This document shows positions 37,233 to 46,187 of a stretch of DNA of 64,000 nucleotides, piece by piece (position 1 is the stretch's first letter; each line of letters opens with the position of its first letter). The notes under the pieces are model-generated. The model made no database searches. It saw nothing but the letters and a program-made list of their open reading frames with translations, and had not been told where the DNA came from. The position numbers and the translations under genes are program-made. This stretch comes from Phenylobacterium sp. LH3H17 (lineage in GTDB: Bacteria; Pseudomonadota; Alphaproteobacteria; Caulobacterales; Caulobacteraceae), in assembly GCF_024298925.1 (NCBI RefSeq), contig NZ_CP101283.1, positions 2,857,001-2,921,000 on the forward strand, read 5' to 3'.

Positions 37233-38393
37233 TCAGGCGTCCAGGCGCCGGACGCCGTAGAGCCGCAGGGCGCCGATCAGGCCCAGGGCCGACATGCCGG
37301 CCATGGCCAGGTAGCCCTTGGCTCCCACGGCGTCGAACAGCCAGCCTGATCCGATCGTCGCCGCGCCCATGAGCATGCCGCCGGACAGGGCGGAGTTGAT
37401 CGTCTGGGCGGCCGAGGCGTTGGCGGGCGTAGAGAGCCGCTCGACGATCTGCAGCGAGGCCAGGAAGGTGGCGGCGTAGGTGAAGGTGTGCAGGCTCTGC
37501 AACGGGAACACCACCCAGAGAGGCGGCGAAAGCGACAGGATGCTCCATCGCAGCAGCGCGGCGGTCCCGCCCATGATGAGCAGATGGCGTGGCCCCACGC
37601 GCCGCCGCCAGGGCTCGAAGAACCACATGAAGGCCACCTCGATCCCCACGGCCACCCCCCACAGGACCCCGGTCATGCTCTCCGGGATGCCCTGCTGCTT
37701 CCAGGCCAGGGTGGAGAACGAATAATAGAAGGCGTGCGCCGACTGGATCAGGCCGACCGAGATCACGGCAAGCATGAAGTCGCGGTCGCGCAAGAGCTCG
37801 GTCAGCCCCGCGAACCGCTCCGAAAGGCGGCTCTGCGCCCCGCCCTCGCGGACGGGATCGGGCGGCAGTAGCGTGCGGGCGGCCAGGGCCGCCACCAGCG
37901 CCGCCCCGGTGATCCAGACCAGAACCAGTTCCGGCGAGTGGCGCACCAGCAGCGCCCCCACGCCCACATTGGCGACGATGAAGGCCGCCGAGCCGATGCC
38001 CCGCGGCCAGCCGAAATTGAACCCGTCCAGCCGGGCGCGGGTGAAGGCGATGACGTCCGTCAACGGCACGATGGTGGCGAAAACGCTCGAGGCGAAGAAC
38101 CAGACTCCGAACCACCAGGCGAAGCCGAACGGCGCGGCCAGCAGGCCGTAGGCGCCCGCGGCCGCGAGCGCCATGAGGATCAGCGGCGTGCGTCTGAGCT
38201 TAAAGCTATCGGCCCACATGGCGATCGCCGGGGCGGTGACCGCCCGGGCCAGCAGCGGCGCCGAGAGGATCAGCCCGATCTCCGCGCCAGACAGTCCACG
38301 GCTGGCGAACCATACCGGGATATAGGGCGAACTGGCCCCCGTGCCGACGAACAGGGCCGCGTAGAACAGACCAAGGCGCACGGGCTGGTTCAT
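37233..38393 (-). CDS. MFS transporter of the HcaT/PPP permease type
   Basis: 386 aa with about twelve membrane segments, no signal peptide. The N terminus (LGLFYAALFVGTGASSPYIP, then WFASRGLSGAEIGLILSAP) is typical of the MFS_1-like group that includes 3-phenylpropionate permease and YcaD-like carriers. MWADSFKLRRTPLILMALAA is its motif A region. The substrate cannot be read from sequence. Confidence 0.88.
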   Translation of the reverse strand: MNQPVRLGLFYAALFVGTGASSPYIPVWFASRGLSGAEIGLILSAPLLARAVTAPAIAMWADSFKLRRTPLILMALAAAGAYGLLAAPFGFAWWFGVWFFASSVFATIVPLTDVIAFTRARLDGFNFGWPRGIGSAAFIVANVGVGALLVRHSPELVLVWITGAALVAALAARTLLPPDPVREGGAQSRLSERFAGLTELLRDRDFMLAVISVGLIQSAHAFYYSFSTLAWKQQGIPESMTGVLWGVAVGIEVAFMWFFEPWRRRVGPRHLLIMGGTAALLRWSILSLSPPLWVVFPLQSLHTFTYAATFLASLQIVERLSTPANASAAQTINSALSGGMLMGAATIGSGWLFDAVGAKGYLAMAGMSALGLIGALRLYGVRRLDA

Positions 38394-38503
38394 GTTGGGA
38401 CGTCAGCTACCGCGAGTCGTCTGCGCCATTCTTGCGACATCTCCAAAGACTCGCGTGCATCATCTTCCGCTACGCCCTCGACGCGTGCTAGCGCCAAGCT
38501 GCG

Positions 38504-39127
38504 ATGTCCGAACCCTCCAGAGCCGCGCGCGTTTCCGAACTCCTCGAGGAGGTCGGCAAGCGTTCGGCGCGCAAGATCAAGGTCGCCCATGTGGTGGAGA
38601 CCTTCGGGGACCGGGCCTTCGGCGCCCTGATGTTCATCTTCGCCGCGCCCCTGGTCCTTCCCATGCCGCCCGGGGTCTCGGCCGTACTCGGCGCGCCGCT
38701 GATCTTCATCACCGCCCAGTGGATGCTGGGCCGCCGCACCCTGTGGCTGCCCAAGGCGCTGCTGGAGCGGGAAATGAGCATGACCGACTTCCGCGCGCTC
38801 GTGGCCAAGCTGACCCCCTATCTCGAGCGCATCGAACGCGCCCTGCGCCCCCGGCTGACCTTCATGTACAACCCGGTCGGCGACCGGCTGGTGGGCCTGC
38901 TCTGCTTCGGGCTGTCGCTGATCGTCTTCCTGCCCATCCCGTTCGGCAACATGCTGCCCTCCTTCGCCATCGCCGCCTTCGCCATCGGCGGGGCCGAGCG
39001 CGACGGCTTGGCGGCGATCATCGGCTGGATCTTCGCCATCATCTCGATCGCTGTGTTGTGGATCTTCTCCAAGGCGATCCTGGCCGCCGTGATCGCCTTC
39101 TTCACCACCTTGGTCGGGATGTTCTAG
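38504..39127 (+). CDS. exoD: ExoD family exopolysaccharide-related membrane protein
   Basis: 207-aa inner membrane protein. ExoD blocks are clear: VVETFGDRAFGALMFIFAAP and LVLPMPPGVSAVLGAPLIFI in the first part. After a basic loop (RPRLTFMYNPVGDRLVGLLC) come further hydrophobic segments. ExoD proteins were named for an exopolysaccharide-defective phenotype in Rhizobium and may act in alkali tolerance; the biochemical role is unknown. Divergent from the MFS gene. Confidence 0.93.
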   Translation: MSEPSRAARVSELLEEVGKRSARKIKVAHVVETFGDRAFGALMFIFAAPLVLPMPPGVSAVLGAPLIFITAQWMLGRRTLWLPKALLEREMSMTDFRALVAKLTPYLERIERALRPRLTFMYNPVGDRLVGLLCFGLSLIVFLPIPFGNMLPSFAIAAFAIGGAERDGLAAIIGWIFAIISIAVLWIFSKAILAAVIAFFTTLVGMF

Positions 39128-39194
39128 CGCCGCCATGGCGAAGGCGTTGGCGCCGTCCTATGTGGCCTGGACCACAATCCTATCGGAGAACGCC

Positions 39195-39710
39195 TTGTCC
39201 CTGTCCCTCTACGACGCCTCGATCCCGGGTTACCTGCACATGCTGCGCAACCTGTCGGCCATGCTCGACAAGGCTGAGGCCCATGCCACGGCCAACGGCG
39301 TGGCGCTCTCGACCCTCGCCGAGGCGCGGCTGGCGCCCGATATGCATTCGCTGATCGGCCAGGTCCAGCTCGCCAGCGACGCGGCCAAGGGCGGCGGCGC
39401 GCGTCTGGCGGCCATCACCCCGCCGAGCTTCCCCGATGAGGAAACGAACTATCCGCAGCTCAAGGAACGGGTCGCCAAGACCATTGCCTTCCTGGAGACC
39501 ATCAAGCGCGAACAGATCGACGGCGGCGAGGATCGCACGATCGAGCTGAAGTTCCCCGGCCGGACCATGACCTTCACGGCGACCGACTTCCTGCTGCGCT
39601 TCTCACTGCCCAACTTCCTGTTCCATGTGGTCACCGCCTACGGAGTCCTGCGTAGCCAGGGCGTGCCGCTGGGCAAGATGGACTTCCTGGCGGGCGCCCA
39701 GCCGGTCTGA
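39195..39710 (+). CDS. DUF1993 family protein, TTG start
   Basis: 171 aa. TTG 39195 is chosen: GGAG lies 6 nt before it, and the product then begins MSLSLYDASIPGYLHMLRNL, the usual DUF1993 start. An ATG at 39135 would add a 20-residue stretch that the family lacks. The rest matches DUF1993 (LAEARLAPDMHSLIGQVQLA, then KFPGRTMTFTATDFLLRFSL and PNFLFHVVTAYGVLRSQGVP). It is a small DinB-like helical bundle of unknown function; the histidines in DMH and FHV may bind a metal (inference). Confidence 0.92.
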   Translation: MSLSLYDASIPGYLHMLRNLSAMLDKAEAHATANGVALSTLAEARLAPDMHSLIGQVQLASDAAKGGGARLAAITPPSFPDEETNYPQLKERVAKTIAFLETIKREQIDGGEDRTIELKFPGRTMTFTATDFLLRFSLPNFLFHVVTAYGVLRSQGVPLGKMDFLAGAQPV

Positions 39711-39802
39711 AGCCGCGCCTCCCGCGCCTCGCATGGTTGCCGAGGCGCGGGGTCGGGGTAAGGTCTGATCCGCCCGACAATGATCGGGTGGAGGAGACCG
39801 CG

Positions 39803-41080
39803 ATGGACCGCGCCAACAGCCTCGACCGAGCCTTGCGGGAACGCGCCCGCGCGGTGATCCCCGGCGGCATGTATGGCCACCAGTCAGTCGGCCTGTTGCC
39901 CGACGACTATCCGCAGTTCTTCGCCAAGGCCGAGGGCGCCCATATCTGGGATGTCGACGGCAATCGTTATCTGGACCTGATGTGCGCCTATGGGCCGAAC
40001 CTGTTCGGCTACGCCAATCCCGAGATCGACGCGGCCTATGTCCGCCAGCTTAGCCTCAGCGACACCCTCACCGGCCCCACCGAGCTGATGGTGCGGCTGG
40101 CCGAGGAGCTGACCGCCATGGTCACCCACGCGGCCTGGGCCATGTTCTGCAAGAACGGCACCGACGCCACCTCCATGGCCCTGGTCACCGCCCGCGCGCA
40201 CACCCGGCGCAAGACCATCATCCGGGCCCGCGGCGCCTACCATGGGGCCGCGCCCTGGTGCACGCCGCGCCCGGCCGGAACGATCGACACCGACCGCGCT
40301 CACCAGCTGTTCTGCGACTACAACGACGTGGCCAGCCTGGAGGACGCGGTGGCCCGGGCCGGCGGCGACCTGGCGGCCATCTTCGCCGCCCCCTTCAAGC
40401 ATGACGCCTTCATCGACCAGGCCGCGCCCGATCCCGCCTATGCCCGCCGCGCGCGGGAGCTGTGCGACCAGACCGGCGCCCTGTTGATCGTCGACGACGT
40501 GCGGGCGGGCCTACGCATGGCGCGGGACTGTTCCTGGTCGCTGCTGGGCATCGAGCCGGACCTCTCAACCTGGGGCAAGTGCATCGCCAATGGCCACCCG
40601 ATCTCGGCCCTGCTCGGCTCGGAAAAGGCCCGCACGGCGGCCGCCTCGATCTATGTCACCGGCTCGTTCTGGTTCCAGGCCGCCCCGATGGCCGCCGCCC
40701 TGGAGACCCTGCGCCTGGTCCGCGACACCGATTATCTGGAGCGCATCATGGCCCTGGGCGACCGGCTGGCCGGCGGCCTGGTGGAACGCGCCGCGGCGGC
40801 CGGCTTTGGCCTCCGCTGCTCGGGTCCGACCCAGATGCCGCTCTACCTGTTCGACGACGACCCCGACCTGCGGAAGGGCTTCTGCTTCGTCAGCCAGATG
40901 CTGGCGCGGGGTGTCTATATGCATCCCTGGCACAACATGTTCCTGTGTGCGGCGATGACGGCGACCGACATCGACCAGGCCCTGGAGGCCGCCGAGGGCG
41001 CCTTCGCGGTGCTGAAACGCGAGGCGGCGGGCCTGGCGCCGGTCGAGAAACTCGCATTCCTTTCCGCCGGCCAGAGGTAG
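39803..41080 (+). CDS. class III aminotransferase, glutamate-1-semialdehyde aminomutase-like
   Basis: 425-aa PLP enzyme; ATG 39803 has GGAGGAG upstream. The PLP lysine is K259 in STWGKCIANGHP, the pyridine-nitrogen aspartate lies in LLIVDDVRAGLR (D231/D232), and the phosphate and substrate regions are CKNGTDATSMALVTARAHT and ARGAYHGAAPW. It belongs to the HemL-like branch, but haem genes are absent around it, so a transaminase for an unknown amino acid or amino ketone is more likely than true HemL. The amidase gene follows after 6 nt. Confidence 0.9.
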   Translation: MDRANSLDRALRERARAVIPGGMYGHQSVGLLPDDYPQFFAKAEGAHIWDVDGNRYLDLMCAYGPNLFGYANPEIDAAYVRQLSLSDTLTGPTELMVRLAEELTAMVTHAAWAMFCKNGTDATSMALVTARAHTRRKTIIRARGAYHGAAPWCTPRPAGTIDTDRAHQLFCDYNDVASLEDAVARAGGDLAAIFAAPFKHDAFIDQAAPDPAYARRARELCDQTGALLIVDDVRAGLRMARDCSWSLLGIEPDLSTWGKCIANGHPISALLGSEKARTAAASIYVTGSFWFQAAPMAAALETLRLVRDTDYLERIMALGDRLAGGLVERAAAAGFGLRCSGPTQMPLYLFDDDPDLRKGFCFVSQMLARGVYMHPWHNMFLCAAMTATDIDQALEAAEGAFAVLKREAAGLAPVEKLAFLSAGQR

Positions 41081-41086
41081 GACGAC

Positions 41087-42517
41087 ATGCCGATCAGCGA
41101 CTATTCCGAACACGACGGGCTCTCGCTCGCCGCCCTGGTGGCCAAGGGCGACGTGACGCCGCTGGAGCTCGTCGACGCCGCCATCGAGCGGATCGAGCGC
41201 CACAACCCGACGCTCAACGCGGTCGTCTACAAGGCCTATGAAGAGGCCCGCGAGGCCGCAAAGGGGCCGCTGCCCGACGGGCCATTCCGGGGCGTGCCGT
41301 TCCTGATCAAGGACCTGGGCATGCCGGTGGCCGGCTGGCCGCGCAGCTATGGCAGCAAGTTCGCCGCCAGCGTGGTGGACGCCGACGACGGCGATCTCAC
41401 GGCGCGCTATCGCGCCGCCGGGGTCGTGCCGCTGGGCAAGACCAACACCCCGGAATACGGCATCACCGGCACGACGGAAGGCGCTCATCTCGGCGCCTGC
41501 CGCAATCCCTGGAACCCCAACCACATCTCCGGCGGCTCCTCGGGCGGCGCGGCCTCGTCGGTGGCGGCCGGCATCGTGCCCCTGGCCCACGCCAGCGACG
41601 GCCTGGGCTCGATCCGCATCCCCGCGGCCTGTTGCGGCCTGGTGGGGCTGAAGGTCACCCGCGACCGCAATCCCAACGGTCCGGACGACACGGCCTACGC
41701 CATGGGCTTCACCGTCGACCATGTGGTGACCCGCACCGTGCGCGACAGCGCCGCCATGCTGGACGCCACCGGCACGCCCCGGGCTGACGCCCCCTTCGCG
41801 GCCCCGCCCAAGGATCGCCCCTATGTCGAGGAGATCGAGGCGAGCCCCGGCAAGCTGCGCATCGCCTGGTCGTCCGAGACCGCCTCGGGCCGGCCCATCG
41901 ATCCGGAGATCCAAGCCGCCCTCGAGCGCACCGCCGACCTGCTGAAGAGCCTGGGCCACGAGGTCGTGGAGAAGGGTCTCGGCATCGACTACCGCGCCCT
42001 CTACGCCGCCCGCGGGCCGGTCTCCGGCGCCAATTTCGCCGCCGACATGGCTCGGCTCATCGAGCAGATCGGCCGCGAGCCCGAGCCGGACGAATTGGAG
42101 CCCCTAACCTGGGCCCCCCTGAAAGGTGGGCGCAAGGTGACCGGGGAACAGGCTTGGCGCGGCTGGCAGGATCTGCGGGTGTTGAACCGCAGGACCCTGG
42201 CCTTCTTCGAGGACTGGGACGTCTATCTCTGCCCCGTCCTGGGCACGAACGTCCCCGAGGTCGGCCACATCGATCCGGTGAACCTCGAGCCGCGCGAGGT
42301 GAACCGCCGACAGGGCGCGGCCTTCCCCTACACCCCGCCGTTCAACTTCTCGGGCCAGCCGTCCATGTCGCTGCCACTGGAGATGTCGGCTGACGGCCTG
42401 CCCATCGGCATGATGTTCACCGCCCGTTTCGCCGACGAGGCGACCCTGTTCCGCCTCGCCGCCCAACTGGAGAAGGAAGCGCCCTGGAAGGACCGCCGCC
42501 CGGCGGTCTGGGGCTGA
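41087..42517 (+). CDS. amidase signature family hydrolase
   Basis: 476-aa Ser-Ser-Lys amidase. The catalytic lysine is K75 (FLIKDLGMP), the cis-serine lies in GGSSGG (149-154) and the nucleophile is S175 in SDGLGSIRIPA. The enzyme would hydrolyse an amide bond of a small molecule. It is encoded 6 nt after the aminotransferase and 4 nt before DUF423, so the aminotransferase and amidase may act in sequence on one substrate (inference). It is unlikely to be the tRNA amidotransferase subunit GatA, since GatB/GatC are not nearby. Confidence 0.93.
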   Translation: MPISDYSEHDGLSLAALVAKGDVTPLELVDAAIERIERHNPTLNAVVYKAYEEAREAAKGPLPDGPFRGVPFLIKDLGMPVAGWPRSYGSKFAASVVDADDGDLTARYRAAGVVPLGKTNTPEYGITGTTEGAHLGACRNPWNPNHISGGSSGGAASSVAAGIVPLAHASDGLGSIRIPAACCGLVGLKVTRDRNPNGPDDTAYAMGFTVDHVVTRTVRDSAAMLDATGTPRADAPFAAPPKDRPYVEEIEASPGKLRIAWSSETASGRPIDPEIQAALERTADLLKSLGHEVVEKGLGIDYRALYAARGPVSGANFAADMARLIEQIGREPEPDELEPLTWAPLKGGRKVTGEQAWRGWQDLRVLNRRTLAFFEDWDVYLCPVLGTNVPEVGHIDPVNLEPREVNRRQGAAFPYTPPFNFSGQPSMSLPLEMSADGLPIGMMFTARFADEATLFRLAAQLEKEAPWKDRRPAVWG

Positions 42518-42521
42518 CGAC

Positions 42522-42863
42522 TTGCGCATCTGGCTGATCCTCGCCGCGCTCGGCGGTCTCCTCGCGGTGGGCTTCGGCGCGTTCGGGGCGCACGGCGTCA
42601 CCGATCCCAAGGCTCGGGAATGGCTGCAGACCGGGACGCTCTACGCCTTCGTCCACTGCCTGGCAGTGTTCGCCAGCGCCAGGGTGAAGGCCCCCTTGGC
42701 TCCGCCTCTGTTCCTGAGCGGCGTCCTGGTGTTTTCGGGATCGCTCTACGCTATGGCGCTGGGCGCGCCGCGGATCCTTGGTGCGATCACGCCGATCGGC
42801 GGCCTGCTGTTCCTGGCCGGTTGGCTGATGCTGGGGCGCGGGGCCTGGAAGCCTCAGGCCTGA
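42522..42863 (+). CDS. DUF423 family membrane protein
   Basis: 113-aa protein with four hydrophobic segments, beginning at TTG 42522 just after the amidase stop. DUF423 hallmarks are GGLLAVGFGAFGAHGV near the N terminus, WLQTGTLYAFVHCLAVFA in the second segment and FSGSLYAMALGAPRILGAIT with PIGGLLFLAGWLML. The role is unknown. The last 10 nt overlap the 3' end of the convergent Bcr/CflA gene. Confidence 0.93.
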   Translation: MRIWLILAALGGLLAVGFGAFGAHGVTDPKAREWLQTGTLYAFVHCLAVFASARVKAPLAPPLFLSGVLVFSGSLYAMALGAPRILGAITPIGGLLFLAGWLMLGRGAWKPQA

Positions 42864-44065
42864 GCGCCTCTAGGCAAGGCCAGGAACCGTAGCGCCAAGG
42901 CCGATCCCACCAGGGCCGCCAGCATCACCAGCGCCATGGGCCGGGGCGTCCCGTCATGAAAGGCGCCGGCCAGGCTGGCCGCCAGGGCGCCGACCCCGAA
43001 TGACGCCCCACCCGTCAGCGCCGAGATCGACCCGGCCCGCTTGGGATCGACATTCAGCGCCCCGGCCACGGTGTTGCCCTGCATGAATCCGTAGCTGCCC
43101 AGCAGCAGGAACAGCAGCGGCAGCACGCTCCAGCGCTCGCCAATGCCCGTGAGCGCCGCGGCGGCCAGGGTCAGGGCCGCGGCGACCGCGACCACGCTCG
43201 CCCGAGCCAGCACCTCGTCCGGCGTGCGGCGCTTCAAGGCGTAGCGATTGAGTTGGCTGGCCCCGATCACCGCTGCGGCGTTGAGGCCGAACACCCAGCC
43301 AAAGGCCGAGGATGAAATGCCATAGGTCCCCATCAGCAGCTCCGGCGAGGCCGAGATGTAGGTGAACAGGGTCGCGCCGTTCAGGCTGCCGGCCAGGGCG
43401 TATCCCACGAGCCGCGGCTGGCGCAGCAATGCCAGGTAGGCTTGGAACGGGTTCTCTGAGGCGGCCTGGGCCGCGGTCTCGTCCGAGCGGGATTCCTTGA
43501 GCCGGAAGAAGGCCGCCGCCCCGCAGGCGAGGCCGAACAGGGCCAGCACCCAGAAGTTCCACCGCCAGCCGCCGAGCGCCAGCAGCACCCCGCCCAGCAG
43601 GGGGGCGAGGATCGGCGCCAGGCCCATGATCAGCATCATCAGCGACAGCATCCGCGCCGTCTCAGTGTGGTTGAACCGGTCGCGGACGATGGCGCGCGAC
43701 ACCACCCCCCCGGCGCAGCCGCCGAGGGCCTGGACGAACCGCGCACCGATCAGCATCTCCGGCGAGGTCGCGAGCGCGCAGACGATCGAGGCGGCGATGA
43801 AGATCGCGATGCCCACCATGATCGGAGCGCGCCGGCCGAAACGATCGGACGCCGGGCCATAAATGAACTGGCCGATGGCCATGCCGGCGAAGAAGGCGGC
43901 CACCGTCGCCTGGGTCTGCGAGGCGCTGGCGCCCAGCGACGCGCCGATGGCCGGCAGGCTGGGCAGTTACATGTCGATGGACATCGGCGCGAAGGCGGTC
44001 AGCGATCCCAACAGAATCACCAGCCCCCAGGGCGTGTGGTCTTCGGCGGGGCGCTGGTCGGTCAT
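42854..44065 (-). pseudogene. Bcr/CflA-type MFS efflux transporter with in-frame stop codon
   Basis: The full frame runs from ATG 44065 (MTDQRPAEDHTPWGLVILLG) to a stop at 42854, 404 codons, normal for Bcr/CflA exporters. Codon 33 is TAA (43969-43967), interrupting the first membrane segment in APMSIDM*LPSLPAIGASLG, where the family has a tyrosine in DMYLP. All the rest is intact: MAIGQFIYGPASDRFGRRAP (motif A), then ALGGCAGGVVSRAIVRDRF. A restart at ATG 43903 would give 349 aa lacking the first segment. It is either a recent nonsense mutation, a sequencing error or a readthrough case; no other damage is visible. Confidence 0.9.
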
Positions 44066-44165
44066 GGCGTCCTTCTAGCGCGGTTCACATGACAGCCAAG
44101 CCGCGCTTGCCTTCCGCCCAAGGAAGCCTGCAACTCTGCCGCCACAACCGTCAGGGAGCCGCCCA

Positions 44166-45185
44166 ATGTCCGCCCTCGCCCGCCAGATGCCGCCCGTCCA
44201 GCACGCCGCCGTCAACGGCGTCGACATGGCCTATTACGAGGTGGGGCCGCGGGGCAAAGGCGTCCCCATCGTCTTCTGCCACGGCTTTCCGGAGCTGGCC
44301 TTCTCTTGGCGCCACCAGCTCAAGGCCTGCGAGGCCGCCGGCCGCTGGGCCATCGCCCCCGACCAGCGCGGCTACGGCCTGACCTCGGCGCCCGACGCGA
44401 TCACGGATTACGACATGGAGCACCTGACCGGCGACCTGGTGGGTCTGCTCGACCACCTTGGCGTGGAGAAGGCGGTGTTCGTCGGCCACGACTGGGGCGG
44501 TATTGTTGTCTGGGCCATGCCCCTGATGCACCCGACGCGGGTCGCCGGGATCGTCGGGCTCAACACCCCCTTCATGCGCCGCCCCCCCATGGACCCCATC
44601 GCGGGCATGCGGATGATGTTCGGCGAGGACATGTACATCGTCTGGTTCCAGAAGCCGGGGGTGGCCGACGCGGCCCTGGCCGACGACGTCGACAAGACCA
44701 TCCGCTTCTTCATGCGCACCCCGGCGGCCATCGAGGCCGCGGTCGGCGAGGGCGCGGGATCGGGCCTGACCCTGTCCGGCCAGCCGACCGCCGAAACCCC
44801 GACCTTCGCCTTCGGCGACGCGCTCAGGGCCTGGGACAAGTCCGACACCGCCTACCAGCTGCTCAGCTCCGACGAGCTGGCGGCCTTCGTGGAGTCCTTC
44901 GAACGGACGGGCTTCACCGGCGGGATCAACTGGTATCGCAACTTCACCCGCAACTGGGAGAAGTCGGCGAGCCTCCCGACCCGGGTCGACGGCGTCCCCT
45001 GCCTGATGATCATGGCCGAGAAGGACGTGGTCCTCTCCCCCGCCATGGCCGACGGGATGGAGGAGGTGATCGGCGACCTGGAGAAGGTCCTGGTCAAGGA
45101 ATCCGGCCACTGGACGCAGCAGGAGAAGCCCGACGAGGTCAATCGCCTCATCCTGGACTGGATGGATCGCCGCTTCCCGCAGTAA
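44166..45185 (+). CDS. epoxide hydrolase-like alpha/beta hydrolase
   Basis: 339-aa soluble hydrolase. The oxyanion motif is HGFPE (39-43), the nucleophile is D109 in VGHDWGGIV, one lid tyrosine lies in GINWYRNFT, and the catalytic histidine is in ESGHWTQQEKPDEV. An aspartate nucleophile with lid tyrosine is typical of soluble epoxide hydrolases and separates it from lipases or esterases. The substrate is unknown. The prolyl aminopeptidase gene follows 9 nt later. Confidence 0.94.
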   Translation: MSALARQMPPVQHAAVNGVDMAYYEVGPRGKGVPIVFCHGFPELAFSWRHQLKACEAAGRWAIAPDQRGYGLTSAPDAITDYDMEHLTGDLVGLLDHLGVEKAVFVGHDWGGIVVWAMPLMHPTRVAGIVGLNTPFMRRPPMDPIAGMRMMFGEDMYIVWFQKPGVADAALADDVDKTIRFFMRTPAAIEAAVGEGAGSGLTLSGQPTAETPTFAFGDALRAWDKSDTAYQLLSSDELAAFVESFERTGFTGGINWYRNFTRNWEKSASLPTRVDGVPCLMIMAEKDVVLSPAMADGMEEVIGDLEKVLVKESGHWTQQEKPDEVNRLILDWMDRRFPQ

Positions 45186-45194
45186 ACAGGGGGC

Positions 45195-46187
45195 ATGGAA
45201 CGCAACACCCCCTCGCCCGTCGTCTCATCGTCCGCGCACAGGCGGGGTCTCTTCCGGGAGAACGAGCCCTATGCCCAGGGCTGGCTGGCCACCGGCGGCC
45301 CGCATGAAATCTTCTACGAGGAGTGCGGTACCCCCGATGGCAAACCCTGCGTCATCCTGCACGGCGGTCCGGGCGGGGCGATCAACCCGACCATGCGGCG
45401 TTTCTTCGATCCGTCCAGGTGGCGCATGGCCCTGTTCGACCAGCGCGGTTGCGGCAAGTCGCGGCCCAACGCCAGCCTGGACGACAACACCACCTGGTCG
45501 CTGATCGAGGACATCGAGCGCCTGCGCGTCCATCTGGGCGTCGAGAAATGGACCGTGTTCGGCGGCTCCTGGGGTTCGACCCTGGCGCTCGCCTACGCCA
45601 TCACCCATCCCGATCGGGTCGACGGCCTGGTCCTGCGCGGCATCTTCCTGCTCACCGAGCGCGAGCTGAGATGGTTCTACCAGGACGGGGCCTCGATCCT
45701 GTTCCCCGACGCCTGGGCCCGCTTCACCGCCCCGATCCCGGTCGCCGAGCGCGGCGACCTGATGAGCGCCTACCACCGCCGCCTGACCTCGAGCGACCGC
45801 GCCGTCCAGGCCGAGGCCGCGGCCGCCTGGAGCCAGTGGGAGGGCGACACCATCTCCATCCGCGGTCCCGAAGCCCGGCCTTCGAAGTTCAACGAGATCG
45901 ACTTCGCCGTCGCCTTCGCCCGGATCGAGTGCCACTTCTTCGCCAACGGCGGCTTCTTCGACGAGGACGGCTGGATCCTGAAGAATATCGAAAAGATACG
46001 GAAAATCCCTGGCTGGATCGTTCAGGGCCGGTTCGATGTTGTCACGCCGATGGAGAGCGCCTGGGCCCTGAAGACCGCCTGGCCGGAGGCGCGTTTCGAC
46101 ATCGTCTGGGACGCCGGCCACGCCTCCACCGAGCCTGGCATCGTCGACGGCCTGGTGCGGGCGACGGACCAGGCGCTGCGCGGCTAG
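45195..46187 (+). CDS. pip: prolyl aminopeptidase
   Basis: 330-aa alpha/beta hydrolase that removes N-terminal proline from peptides. HGGPGG (56-61) and DQRGCGKSRPNAS are signature blocks, the nucleophile is S125 in FGGSWGSTLALAY, and the acid and base lie in VQGRFDVVTP and WDAGHASTEPG. Length and motifs are normal. Same direction as the epoxide hydrolase gene, 9 nt away, and overlapping the 3' end of rodA by 4 nt. Confidence 0.96.
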   Translation: MERNTPSPVVSSSAHRRGLFRENEPYAQGWLATGGPHEIFYEECGTPDGKPCVILHGGPGGAINPTMRRFFDPSRWRMALFDQRGCGKSRPNASLDDNTTWSLIEDIERLRVHLGVEKWTVFGGSWGSTLALAYAITHPDRVDGLVLRGIFLLTERELRWFYQDGASILFPDAWARFTAPIPVAERGDLMSAYHRRLTSSDRAVQAEAAAAWSQWEGDTISIRGPEARPSKFNEIDFAVAFARIECHFFANGGFFDEDGWILKNIEKIRKIPGWIVQGRFDVVTPMESAWALKTAWPEARFDIVWDAGHASTEPGIVDGLVRATDQALRG

